A stretch of DNA of 34,199 bases, taken from positions 1 to 34,199 of the forward strand of contig DDEX01000024.1 in assembly GCA_002336845.1 (NCBI GenBank), read 5' to 3'. The stretch is from Rhodobacteraceae bacterium UBA1943. GTDB lineage: Bacteria; Pseudomonadota; Alphaproteobacteria; Rhodobacterales; Rhodobacteraceae. The position numbers were made by a program, and so were the translations under genes. Positions 1-7,233 of the stretch are shown here, piece after piece. Each line of letters opens with the position of its first letter. Position 1 is the first letter of the stretch. The notes under the pieces are model-generated. The model did no database searches. It had not been told where the DNA came from and saw only the letters and a program-made list of their open reading frames with translations.

Positions 1-664
1 TCCAGATCGGGATGGTCGATTGCTGGCCCGCAGTGAAGGTGGTGACGATCACCTCGTCAAATGACAGGGCAAAGGCTAGCATTCCGCCCGCCAGCAGGGC
101 GGTGCCAAGGTTGGGCAGCAGGACATAGCGGAAGGTCTGAAAGACATTGGCACCAAGGTCGGCGGATGCCTCCAGAATGCCACCCGACAGGCGACGGAAC
201 CGCGCCACGGCATTGTTATAGACGATGACGATGCAGAAGGTGGCATGGCCAAGGATGATCGTCAGGGTGGAAAAGGGAATGCCCATCTCGCCAAAGGCGG
301 TGCGCAGGGCGATGCCGGTGATCACGCCGGGCAGGGCGATGGGCAGCAGGATCAAAAGGCTGATCTGCTCACGCCCGAAGAACCGCGCTTTTGACATGGC
401 GGCAGAGACCAGCGTGCCAAGGATCAGCGCCACGGCGGTGGCAACGGTGGCAACTTGCAGCGACAGCCAGAACGCTTCCCAGATGTCGGGCCGCTGCCAC
501 GCTACGGCGAACCATTTGGTTGTCAGGCCGGGGGGCGGAAAGGCATAGCTGCGCTCTTCTGTGGTGAAGGCGTAAAGGAAGATCAGCGCGATCGGCAGGT
601 GCAGGAACAGCAGGCCCAGACCGGCGGCGATGCGAAGCGACAGAGAGGCGCGATCAGAGAGCAT
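1..664 (-). CDS. ydcV: ABC transporter permease, YdcV/PotC type (3' part cut by window edge)
   Basis: Inner-membrane permease of a spermidine/putrescine-type ABC importer, the second permease of a ydcSTUV-like set. The frame opens with ATG at 664-662, overlaps the ydcU stop (656-654) by 11 bases and runs off the left edge after about 221 codons; the family is usually about 260-275 residues. Hydrophobic segments lie near residues 11-31, 65-90, 100-120 and 133-152. The EAA loop that contacts the ATPase is at residues 164-193 (LEASADLGA, then LLPNLG). The SFDEV stretch at about 201-205 is typical of PotC-like permeases. The overlap indicates translational coupling with ydcU. The substrate cannot be read from the permease; a polyamine or related cation is inferred from ydcS. 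Confidence 0.9.
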   Translation of the reverse strand, partial: MLSDRASLSLRIAAGLGLLFLHLPIALIFLYAFTTEERSYAFPPPGLTTKWFAVAWQRPDIWEAFWLSLQVATVATAVALILGTLVSAAMSKARFFGREQISLLILLPIALPGVITGIALRTAFGEMGIPFSTLTIILGHATFCIVIVYNNAVARFRRLSGGILEASADLGANVFQTFRYVLLPNLGTALLAGGMLAFALSFDEVIVTTFTAGQQSTIPIW

Positions 665-1592
665 CGAAAGCTCCCGCGCGCTTGGCAAAGCCCAAATAGG
701 CCAGCATGATCAGGATCGGCACCACGGCGAAGGCGGCGGCAAGCGGCGTGTTCCCGGCGGTGCCTTGCAATTGATAAACCGCCATGCCGATGAAGCTGGC
801 CGAGTTGCCGATGATCTGGGGGATGATGTAATCGCCCAAGGTCAGCGAGAAGGTAAAGATCGACCCGGCAATCACCCCCGGCATGGCAAGCGGCAGGATC
901 ACGGTGCGAAAGGTCTGCGCGCGGGTGGCGCCAAGGTCGGCAGATGCCTCGAGCATTGAGGTCGGCACACGCTCCAGTGCGGCCTGCATCGGCAGGATCA
1001 TGTAGGGCAGCCAGACATAGGTGAAGACCAGGAACATGCCGATATAGCTGGTGGACAGCGACCCGCCGCCGATGACCGGCAGCGCCAGAACCGCATCCAG
1101 CAGGCTTTGGGTGCCGGTGACGCCCGCAGCCCAGGTAACGATGCCCTCTTTGGCCAGGATCAGCTTCCAGGCATAGACCTTGACCAGATAGCTGGACCAC
1201 AGGGGCAGCATGATGCCCAGATAGAACACCGCCTTCCAGCGGCCCTTGGCGAAGCGGGCGGCGTAATAGGCGATGGGAAAGGCGATCAGTGCTGACCCAA
1301 GAGTGACGGTAGAGGCCATCAGCAGGGTGCGGATGATGATGTCCAGGTTGGCGGCCCGGAACAACTCGGCATAGGTTTTCAGGGTGAATTCCGGCACGAC
1401 CATGCCCGAGAATTCATCAATCGAGAAAAAGCTCTGGATCAGAAGAGAGAAGAGCGAGCCGAGATAAACCACACCCAGCCACAGCAAGGGCGGTGCGAGC
1501 AATAGACCCAGCAGCAGGCGCGGGCGGCGCCAGAACAGTGCGGTCAGCCGATCGGGCAGGCCCTTGGGTTGGGTGATGGCGGGGGCGGGCAT
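654..1592 (-). CDS. ydcU: ABC transporter permease, YdcU/PotB type
   Basis: First inner-membrane permease of the polyamine-type importer, 312 residues. The start ATG (1592-1590) shares one base with the ydcT stop (TGATG arrangement), so I chose it over longer open frames upstream that lie inside ydcT. After a basic N-terminus (WRRPR, residues 21-25) come a first membrane segment at about 26-50 and further segments near 85-110, 120-140, 182-204 and 235-262. The EAA loop is at 215-243 (LEASADLGATRAQTF, then LPLAMPGV). The C-terminus GAFDAL overlaps the ydcV start. Length and topology fit PotB/YdcU proteins. Together with ydcV it should form the transmembrane channel, with two YdcT subunits bound on the cytoplasmic side. 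Confidence 0.92.
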   Translation of the reverse strand: MPAPAITQPKGLPDRLTALFWRRPRLLLGLLLAPPLLWLGVVYLGSLFSLLIQSFFSIDEFSGMVVPEFTLKTYAELFRAANLDIIIRTLLMASTVTLGSALIAFPIAYYAARFAKGRWKAVFYLGIMLPLWSSYLVKVYAWKLILAKEGIVTWAAGVTGTQSLLDAVLALPVIGGGSLSTSYIGMFLVFTYVWLPYMILPMQAALERVPTSMLEASADLGATRAQTFRTVILPLAMPGVIAGSIFTFSLTLGDYIIPQIIGNSASFIGMAVYQLQGTAGNTPLAAAFAVVPILIMLAYLGFAKRAGAFDAL

Positions 1593-2578
1593 CAGGCACC
1601 TGCCATGATGTGCAGGGCGGCGGGGTCGAAGGCGATGGCCGTTGTGCTGCCGGGTTCGGGCAGGGGTTGACCGGCCGGGACAAGGGCCGCGAGTTCGGTG
1701 CCGCCCATGTCCAGCACGACGCGGGTGCCGCTGCCCAGATAGCGCAGGGCGGTCACGGTGGCGGTCACCGGGCCTGTGGCAGCAAGGCGGGTAACCTCTG
1801 GCCGCAGGCTGGCCCATTCTTCCGGGCCACCGAGGGCGCGGGTAAGGGCGGGGGGGAGGACGTTGGAGGATCCGACGAAATCGGCGACAAAGCGGGTGGC
1901 GGGGCGGTTATATACCGCCTCTGGCGTGCCGATCTGGGCGATCTTGCCGTCGTTGAACACGGCCAGACTGTCGGCCATCGACAGGGCTTCGTGCTGGTCA
2001 TGGGTGACAAAGACAAAGGTGATGCCAAGGCGCTGTTGCAGGGTCTTCAACTCGTCCTGCATCGCCTCGCGCAGCTTGAGGTCCAGTGCGCCCAAGGGTT
2101 CGTCCAGCAGCAGCACCCGGGGTTCGTTCACCAGCGCACGGGCCAAAGCCACTCGCTGCCGCTGGCCGCCCGAAAGCTGGCCGGGCTTGCGGTCGCCGTA
2201 GCCAGAGAGCTTGACCAGAGACAGCATTTCTTCGGCCTTTTCATGGCGCTGGGACTTGGAAACACCCTTTACCATCAACCCATAACCGACGTTGTCGCGT
2301 ACGTTCATATGCGGAAACAGCGCATAATCCTGAAAGACGGTGTTCACGTTGCGCAGATGCGGCGGTGTGGTCGAGACATCTTCGCCAAAGATACGGATCG
2401 CGCCGGATGTTGGGGATTCAAAGCCCGAGATCAGCCGCAGGCAGGTGGTCTTGCCCGAGCCGGAAGGCCCCAACATGGCGAAGAAGGATCCTTCGGCGAT
2501 CGTCAGGTCAACGCCATCTACGGCGCGGACATTGCCGAAATGGCGGGTAACTTGGGTGAATTCTACGGCGGCGGGCAT
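1592..2578 (-). CDS. ydcT: ABC transporter ATP-binding protein, YdcT/PotA type
   Basis: Cytoplasmic ATPase that powers the importer, 328 residues. All nucleotide-binding motifs are intact: Walker A GPSGSGKT (37-44), Q-loop Q83, signature LSGGQ (135-139), Walker B VLLLDE (155-160), D-loop GALD (163-166) and switch His193. After the ATPase domain (about 1-240) a C-terminal region of about 85 residues fits the TOBE domain that PotA-type subunits use for subunit contacts and substrate sensing. The start is ATG at 2578. The gene follows ydcS after 121 bases filled with a GC-rich double-hairpin repeat, and its stop overlaps the ydcU start by one base. The order S-T-U-V matches the E. coli ydcSTUV operon as I know it. 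Confidence 0.93.
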   Translation of the reverse strand: MPAAVEFTQVTRHFGNVRAVDGVDLTIAEGSFFAMLGPSGSGKTTCLRLISGFESPTSGAIRIFGEDVSTTPPHLRNVNTVFQDYALFPHMNVRDNVGYGLMVKGVSKSQRHEKAEEMLSLVKLSGYGDRKPGQLSGGQRQRVALARALVNEPRVLLLDEPLGALDLKLREAMQDELKTLQQRLGITFVFVTHDQHEALSMADSLAVFNDGKIAQIGTPEAVYNRPATRFVADFVGSSNVLPPALTRALGGPEEWASLRPEVTRLAATGPVTATVTALRYLGSGTRVVLDMGGTELAALVPAGQPLPEPGSTTAIAFDPAALHIMAGA

Positions 2579-2599
2579 GGCTTTCCAGTCGTAACAAAC

Positions 2600-2697
2600 C
2601 CCCTCCCTGACCCTCCCCCTGACAGGGGAGGGGGCGCGGGTGGGAAAGGCAGTGCGGGTTGCCCTCCCCCTGCAAAGGGGGAGGGTTGGGAGGGGGC
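2600..2697. repeat. GC-rich intergenic repeat with two CCCTCCCC hairpins
   Basis: Two inverted repeats sit in tandem between ydcS and ydcT. The first has arms CCCTCCCC (2611-2618) and GGGGAGGG (2625-2632). The second has perfect 9-base arms CCCTCCCCC (2662-2670) and GGGGGAGGG (2677-2685) around TGCAAA. The flanks (CCCTCCCTGACCC at 2601 on, and GGGTTGGGAGGGGG at 2683 on) are themselves roughly complementary, so the whole element can fold on itself. It resembles extragenic palindromic repeats found in many copies in alphaproteobacterial genomes. In the ydcS mRNA it could protect the 3' end or lower expression of the downstream ydcTUV genes; this is inference. Confidence 0.75.
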
Positions 2698-2699
2698 GG

Positions 2700-3851
2700 T
2701 TACCGCCCGCCGATCACGGCGATATAATCCGAGACCCAGCGATAATAGGGCACGCATTCGCCCTGTTCACACTTGGCGGTCGGCGTGGTCCAGAAGTGGA
2801 TCTTCTCGAAATCATCCATGCCGTTCGCGGTGCAGCCCTCTTTGGTCTGCATCCCCGACTTGTCGGTGCAGGCCTCGGGAACCACCGGGTTCGATCCGAA
2901 CCAGACCGACAGGTCCGATTGCAGGTTCGAATTCAGCGTATGCTCCATCCATTTATAGGCGCAGTTCGGATGCGCCGCTTCTGTATGCAGCATGGTGGTA
3001 TCAGCCCAGCCGGTGGCACCCTCTTCCGGAATGGTCGAGGCGACGGGCTGCTTTTCGGAGATCAGCAGGTTTACCTGGAAAGGCCAGGCGGAGGAGGCGA
3101 CGACGCCTTCGTTCTTGAAGTCATCCATCTGGATATAAGCGTCGTGCCAATAACGGCCCACCAGCTTGCGCTGTCCGCGCAGCAGATCGAGCGCCGCCTT
3201 GTACTGGTCTTCGTTCAATTGATAGGGGTTCTTGATCCCCAATTCGGGTTTGTGTGCCATCAGATAAAGCGCGGCATCGGCGATGTAGATCGGGCCGTCA
3301 TAGGCCTGCACCCGGCCTTCGTTCGGCTTGCCATCAGGCAGGTTCTGCGGTTCAAACACCACCGACCACGACTTGGGCGCCTCTTTGAACACATCGGTGT
3401 TGTACAACAGCACGTTCGGGCCCCACTGATAGGGCACACCGTAATGCACGCCGTCCACGGTGAACCAGGGTGCATCCTTCAGCCGGGCATCGACCTTGGA
3501 CCACGAGGGGATCAGGTCGGTGTTGATCGGCTGCACCCGTTTCCCTGCGACCAGACGCAGGCTGGCATCGCCCGAGGCGGTCACAAGGTCAAACCCGCCC
3601 TCGTTCATCAGCGCGACCATTTCGTCGCTGGTGTTCGCGGTCTTGACGTTCACCTTGCAGCCGGTTTCGGCCTCGAACTTGGTCACCCAGTCATAGGCTT
3701 TGTCGGTGTCGCCGCGCTCGACATAGCCGGGCCAGGCCACGATATCGAGCTGGCCTTCGCCCTCGCCCACGGCGGTGATCTGGGCCAGCGACGGGCCAAG
3801 GCCTGTGGCAAGGGCCAGAACAGAGGTGCCCAGCAGTTTCATGATTTTCAT
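2700..3851 (-). CDS. ydcS: ABC transporter substrate-binding protein, YdcS/PotD type
   Basis: Periplasmic binding protein of the polyamine-type importer, 383 residues. I chose ATG 3851 because AGGGAG lies 7 bases upstream on the minus strand; a TTG two codons earlier is less likely. The N-terminus is a signal peptide (MKIMK, then LLGTSVLALATGLG, cleavage probably near SLA-Q). The mature part closely follows E. coli YdcS as I remember it: AWPGYVERG, TSDEMVALM, DLVTASGDASLRL, GKRVQPIN, PYQWGPN, RVQAYDGPIYIADAAL, RYWHD, DFKNEGVVASSAWP and C-terminal DYIAVIGGR. YdcS has also been reported to have polyhydroxybutyrate-synthase activity; nothing here tests that. It leads the transporter genes and sits 127 bases downstream of the LysR gene on the same strand. 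Confidence 0.93.
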   Translation of the reverse strand: MKIMKLLGTSVLALATGLGPSLAQITAVGEGEGQLDIVAWPGYVERGDTDKAYDWVTKFEAETGCKVNVKTANTSDEMVALMNEGGFDLVTASGDASLRLVAGKRVQPINTDLIPSWSKVDARLKDAPWFTVDGVHYGVPYQWGPNVLLYNTDVFKEAPKSWSVVFEPQNLPDGKPNEGRVQAYDGPIYIADAALYLMAHKPELGIKNPYQLNEDQYKAALDLLRGQRKLVGRYWHDAYIQMDDFKNEGVVASSAWPFQVNLLISEKQPVASTIPEEGATGWADTTMLHTEAAHPNCAYKWMEHTLNSNLQSDLSVWFGSNPVVPEACTDKSGMQTKEGCTANGMDDFEKIHFWTTPTAKCEQGECVPYYRWVSDYIAVIGGR

Positions 3852-3958
3852 CCGCAATCTCCCTGTGGTTCGCGCAAGGTTGCACAGCCGGATTCCCGGT
3901 CATGGGCAAAGGTTGCGGATGTCGGGGAAGTTTCGCAATAACAAAACGCGGATGCTTT

Positions 3959-3977
3959 CCATCGGAAATTCCGATGG
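3959..3977. promoter_or_regulatory. Perfect 19-base palindrome, probable LysR-type (T-N11-A) operator
   Basis: CCATCGGAA and TTCCGATGG form perfect 9-base arms around a single A. Inside is ATCGGAAATTCCGAT, which contains T-N11-A (T3962 to A3974), the classic recognition pattern of LysR-type regulators. It lies directly after the LysR stop codon (3979-3981) and about 108 bases upstream of the ydcS start. A one-base loop makes a terminator hairpin unlikely. That the adjacent LysR protein binds here is inference from position and pattern. Confidence 0.6.
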
Positions 3978-3978
3978 G

Positions 3979-4878
3979 TCAGCGGCCGGGCAGCGAGTCT
4001 TGCGCCGACCGGACAAAGTTCAGTGCCGGGGCCGACAAGGGTGCGCCGCGGCGCCATGCCAGGCCAACCTGAACCGAAGGCAGATCGCCCGAAACATCCC
4101 GAATGCCGATCCGGTCGCCTTCCAGCGACCAGGGCCGATAGACGAGGCTGGGCAGAATGGCCAAACCCGCGCCTGTGGCGACAAGGCTGCGCACGGCTTC
4201 GACGCTGCGGGTGCGAAAGGCGATCTTGGGCTTCACCGCCAACGCCCCCATCAGGCGGCGGGTCGATTCCTCTATTTCGTCCACCATCAACTGGATCAGC
4301 GGCTGACCGGCCAACTCATCCAGCGCGATACTTTCCTGATCGGCCAGGGGGTGTCCCAGCGGCAGCCACAACCGATAGGGCGACACCAGCAGTGTTTCGA
4401 CATGCATCGCCATGCGGTCCTTGACCGAGGAGGTCAGCAGCACTGCCACATCCAGTTCCCCTCCGATCAGCAGATGTTGCAGGTAATCGCCCGAATCCTC
4501 GATGACGTTCAGCTCCACCTGCGGAAAGGCGCGGCGAAAGCGTTGCAGGATGTCGGACAGCACATAGCCCGCGACAAGGCTGGTCACGCCCAGCGACAGG
4601 CGGCCCGTCACCGGCGCCTCGTCGCGGAAGGTGGTACGGGCGGTCGCCACGTCAGACAAGATTTGGCGGGCGTGGCGCAAAAAGGCCGAACCCTTGTGCG
4701 TGATCAAGAGTCCGCGGGCCTGCCGTTCAAACAACTCGACCCCAAGATCATCCTCCAGCGCGCGGATTGCCTCGGTGACCGAGGATTGCGAAATCGATAG
4801 CGCCCGTGACGCACCAGAGACCGAGCCCGCTTCTGCCGCGGCGACAAAGAACTGCAACTGGCGCAGGGTAAAGGCCAT
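3979..4878 (-). CDS. LysR-family transcriptional regulator
   Basis: DNA-binding regulator, 299 residues, the standard LysR length. The N-terminal winged helix-turn-helix is clear: LRQLQFFVAAAEAGSVSGAS (5-24) followed by LSISQSSVTEAIRALEDDLG (27-46) and LFERQARG (49-56). The substrate-binding-like effector domain covers about 90-295 (GRLSLGVTSLVAGYVL, IEDSGDYLQHLLIGGELDVA, GAGLAILP). The ATG shares one base with the stop of the GAF gene upstream, so the two are probably translated together. Genes for the ydcSTUV-like importer follow on the same strand, with a T-N11-A palindrome in the gap, so control of polyamine-type uptake is the likely role. The effector is unknown; a polyamine or related amine is a guess. 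Confidence 0.93.
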   Translation of the reverse strand: MAFTLRQLQFFVAAAEAGSVSGASRALSISQSSVTEAIRALEDDLGVELFERQARGLLITHKGSAFLRHARQILSDVATARTTFRDEAPVTGRLSLGVTSLVAGYVLSDILQRFRRAFPQVELNVIEDSGDYLQHLLIGGELDVAVLLTSSVKDRMAMHVETLLVSPYRLWLPLGHPLADQESIALDELAGQPLIQLMVDEIEESTRRLMGALAVKPKIAFRTRSVEAVRSLVATGAGLAILPSLVYRPWSLEGDRIGIRDVSGDLPSVQVGLAWRRGAPLSAPALNFVRSAQDSLPGR

Positions 4879-5303
4879 CAGGCCGCTTCGGCCAGCAGGG
4901 CAGGGCGGGCGGCGGCAATCAGAGCCTCATAGGCGGCAATCTTGTCGGGGGTGTAGTGGCCCGCCCCGGCCAGAAGATTGACCGTCAGTCGAACCACGCC
5001 CGCATCGTCCCACAGCGGCACGTTGATGACAGAGCCTAGCCCCATCGAGGTGATCAGATCCGCGTCGAAGAAATGCGCACCGAACGCCTCGGGCGTATTG
5101 GCGACCCAGGTTCGCTTGGCCTCGATGCAGTCGATATACCACTGGTCGCGGGTCTGCGGTTTGGTGCCTTGCAGCGGGTATTCGACCGGATGCGAGGTAT
5201 AGCTGCGCCAGACCAGATCGCGTTCGGGGTCCAGCACGGTGACCGTGAAGAGAATGGTTCCAAGGGCGGCGCAGGCGTGGTGCAGATCGGATTGGGCAGA
5301 CAT
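4878..5303 (-). CDS. Small GAF-domain protein
   Basis: Single-domain GAF-like protein of 141 residues. Start ATG 5303 has GGAG about 8 bases upstream; the open frame continues 5' but overlaps the divergent ClC gene and its composition is not protein-like there. Visible GAF features are the N-terminal helix and strand (ALGTILFTVTVLDPE, 13-27), WRSYTSHPVEYPL (32-44), the central region (DQWYIDCIEAKRTWVANTPEAF) and the last strands (GLGSVINVPLWDDAGVVRLTVNLL). There is no output domain and no conserved free-Met-sulfoxide-reductase-type cysteine set (only C11 and C59). Its stop overlaps the LysR start, so it may sense a small molecule or make a ligand signal for that regulator or for the amine transporter genes. 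Function is otherwise unknown. Confidence 0.85.
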   Translation of the reverse strand: MSAQSDLHHACAALGTILFTVTVLDPERDLVWRSYTSHPVEYPLQGTKPQTRDQWYIDCIEAKRTWVANTPEAFGAHFFDADLITSMGLGSVINVPLWDDAGVVRLTVNLLAGAGHYTPDKIAAYEALIAAARPALLAEAA

Positions 5304-5450
5304 GAGGGACTCCGTTTGGCCCTCATATCGGATCATCTTGGCAAAAGGGCTGCAAGGGGCGCTTGAGAACAAAACCTGGTGTGGTGGCAAGCCAGGGGTT
5401 GATCCTGCCCGCCAACGGACGCAAAGCGAATGAACGATGAAAGGCCTGCC

Positions 5451-6809
5451 ATGACACGCCCGATCTTTCGAATGCCGCTTTTGCGCCGAGGCCGGGCCTT
5501 GATGTCTTCGCCGCGCCTGTGGCGGATGCGGCTGGTTTTCTGGGTGGGGGCCGTGGCGACCGGGGTGATCTCGACCATCTTTGCCATGCTGGCCGACCGG
5601 GCGCAGGGGTTGTTTGCCTTTGCCATCTCGGGCGGCGGTTGGCATCGATGGGTGCCCCTGCTGATTTCGCCGCTTGGCATGGTTGCCTGTGCCCTGCTGG
5701 CGGACCGTTATTTCCCCGGCTCGCAAGGCAGCGGCATTCCGCAGGCCATCGCGGCCCGGCACCTGCGATATGATCAAGAGCGCAGCCATTTGCTGTCGTT
5801 GCGTCTGGCGCTTGGCAAGATCGCCCTGACGGTGGCGGGGCTGGCCTCTGGTGCCGCGATCGGACGAGAAGGGCCGACGGTGCAGATTGGCGCTTCGCTG
5901 ATGATGGTTTCGGCACGTTTGGGCGGCATGACCCAGGCAAGGGGGCTGATTCTGGGTGGATCGGCTGCGGGTATTGCGGCTGCCTTCAACACGCCTTTGG
6001 CGGGTATCGTCTTTGCCATCGAGGAGATGGGTCGCAGCTATCAGGCGCGCACCAATGGGCTGGTTCTGTCAACGGTGATCATCGCCGGTATCGCCTCTCT
6101 CGCGTTGATGGGGCCCTACAGCTATTTCGGCGTGGTCAAGGATACCGCCAGTTTTCCGGCGGATTGGGTACTTGTGGTAACCTGTGGCGTCGCGGGTGGG
6201 TTGCTGGGGGCACTTTTCAGCCGCCTGACACTGGCCTTGACTCGCCGCATCCGGCGATTGAAACGGCCAGGACGGGTTTGGCGGCTGGCGTTGATCGCGC
6301 TTGCGACGGGTCTGGTGGTGGCGCTTTGTGGCATCGGCTCAAATGGCATGACCTTTGGCACCAGCTATGCCGAGGCGCGGGCCGGTGTCGAAGGCACGTT
6401 GCTGCCCTGGTATTTCTTTCCGGTCAAGTTCCTGGCCACGCTCGCCTCGACCGTGTCGGGCATTCCCGGTGGGTTGTTTGCGCCGTCCCTTGCAGTGGGG
6501 GCGGGGCTTGGCTCGGTTCTGGCGATGCTCACGGGCTCCAGCGCCGGGCTGGCGGCGGTGTTGGGTATGGCGGGGTATTTCGCGGGTGTGGTGCAGGCGC
6601 CGATGACGGCCTTTGTGATCGTCCTTGAGATGACGGGCAACCATGACAATGTGGTGCCGGTGATGGCGGCCTCCATGCTGGGCTATGGAACCTCGCGGCT
6701 GATCTCACCCGAGCCGCTGTATCACGCATTGTCGCGGCTATGGGCGGCGGATGTGCTGCGTATCGGCCGGGCCAGCGCCCGTCAGCCTGAAACCGGGCCC
6801 GCCGCCTGA
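5451..6809 (+). CDS. ClC-family chloride channel/antiporter
   Basis: Integral membrane chloride transporter, 452 residues from ATG 5451, which has AAAGG 6 bases upstream; ATG 5430 (7 residues longer) is possible but its upstream signal is weaker. The ion-pathway motifs are present: GSGIP (93-97), GREGPTVQIGA (138-148) with the gating glutamate E140, IEEM with E191/E192, GIPGGLFAP (337-345) and the pore tyrosine in EPLYHAL (about Y424). The glutamates at both the external and internal positions are those needed for Cl-/H+ exchange in E. coli ClcA, which suggests an antiporter rather than a channel. No CBS domain follows. It is divergent from the GAF gene, and its 3' end overlaps the convergent gene at 6782 by 28 bases. 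Confidence 0.94.
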   Translation: MTRPIFRMPLLRRGRALMSSPRLWRMRLVFWVGAVATGVISTIFAMLADRAQGLFAFAISGGGWHRWVPLLISPLGMVACALLADRYFPGSQGSGIPQAIAARHLRYDQERSHLLSLRLALGKIALTVAGLASGAAIGREGPTVQIGASLMMVSARLGGMTQARGLILGGSAAGIAAAFNTPLAGIVFAIEEMGRSYQARTNGLVLSTVIIAGIASLALMGPYSYFGVVKDTASFPADWVLVVTCGVAGGLLGALFSRLTLALTRRIRRLKRPGRVWRLALIALATGLVVALCGIGSNGMTFGTSYAEARAGVEGTLLPWYFFPVKFLATLASTVSGIPGGLFAPSLAVGAGLGSVLAMLTGSSAGLAAVLGMAGYFAGVVQAPMTAFVIVLEMTGNHDNVVPVMAASMLGYGTSRLISPEPLYHALSRLWAADVLRIGRASARQPETGPAA

Positions 6810-7135
6810 GCTGCGCTGGCCACCAGGATCCAGCCATCCAGACCGGGCATAGCCGGGGTTTCTCCCGGCTGCCAGAAGAACAGGCGTAGCAGCACAGGCA
6901 GCTTCGGCTGCTCCGGCTCGGCCAGCGCCTGCCATTGCAGGCCGAAGCCTTCGGTCAGCAGGCCTTCGGCGTAAAAGGGAATTTCTTCGGCATCCAGCAT
7001 CGCCTCGTCATCTTCCTGCGCCTGCCATTGACCGCCCTCCCACCAGATCACCTGCCCCTCCATATCCGGAAATTTCACCGCCAGCCGCGTCAATGGGGCA
7101 AGGCAGGTTTCGAAAGGAGAGGGTGCGCGTGCCAT
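6782..7135 (-). CDS. Conserved-looking hypothetical protein, 117 aa
   Basis: I do not recognise this family. ATG 7135 was chosen because AGGA lies about 8-9 bases upstream; in-frame ATGs at 7156 and 7198 would add residues of poorer composition. The protein is acidic and tryptophan-rich (VIWWEGGQWQ, LQWQAL, LFFWQPGE, DGWILV), has no signal peptide or membrane segment, and carries one cysteine (ETCLAPL). Its codon use resembles the neighbours, which supports a real gene. It follows holA on the same strand after 98 bases that contain a 14-base direct repeat, so it could be the last gene of the leuS-lptE-holA group or have its own promoter. Its C-terminal codons overlap the end of the convergent ClC gene. 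Confidence 0.65.
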   Translation of the reverse strand: MARAPSPFETCLAPLTRLAVKFPDMEGQVIWWEGGQWQAQEDDEAMLDAEEIPFYAEGLLTEGFGLQWQALAEPEQPKLPVLLRLFFWQPGETPAMPGLDGWILVASAAQAAGPVSG

Positions 7136-7186
7136 ATGGATATTTCCTAATAATTTCATTATCTCGCTGCGATTTTTAATCGCTGC

Positions 7187-7225
7187 GCTGCGCAGCATTT
7201 TCTGCGGTATTGCTGCGCAGCATTT
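7187..7225. repeat. Two 14-base direct repeats, each with a GCTGCGCAGC dyad
   Basis: GCTGCGCAGCATTT occurs at 7187-7200 and again at 7212-7225, 25 bases apart. The first ten bases of each copy are a perfect palindrome. Next to them (7165-7186) are CGCTGCG repeats around GATTTTTAAT, and an ATAAT-GAA-ATTAT dyad lies at about 7147-7160 (minus-strand reading). The region is AT-richer than its surroundings and lies upstream of the 117-aa gene, so tandem operators for an unknown regulator are plausible. Spacing of about 2.5 helical turns puts the two dyads on opposite faces. Confidence 0.5.
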
Positions 7226-7233
7226 CCATTCGC

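Noticed and set aside
1610..3118. Plus-strand open frame of 502 codons over ydcT and the start of the repeat region
   Set aside because: It runs antisense to ydcT and ydcS, crosses a non-coding repeat, and has no recognisable domain.
3959..3977. Reading the palindrome as a terminator of the LysR gene
   Set aside because: A one-base centre cannot form a normal loop without losing several pairs, and no T-run follows on the minus strand.
7187..7225. PhaR-type operator reading of the GCTGCGCAGC dyads
   Set aside because: The PhaR half-sites I know need a spacer between CTGC and GCAG of a different length, and no PHB gene is adjacent.
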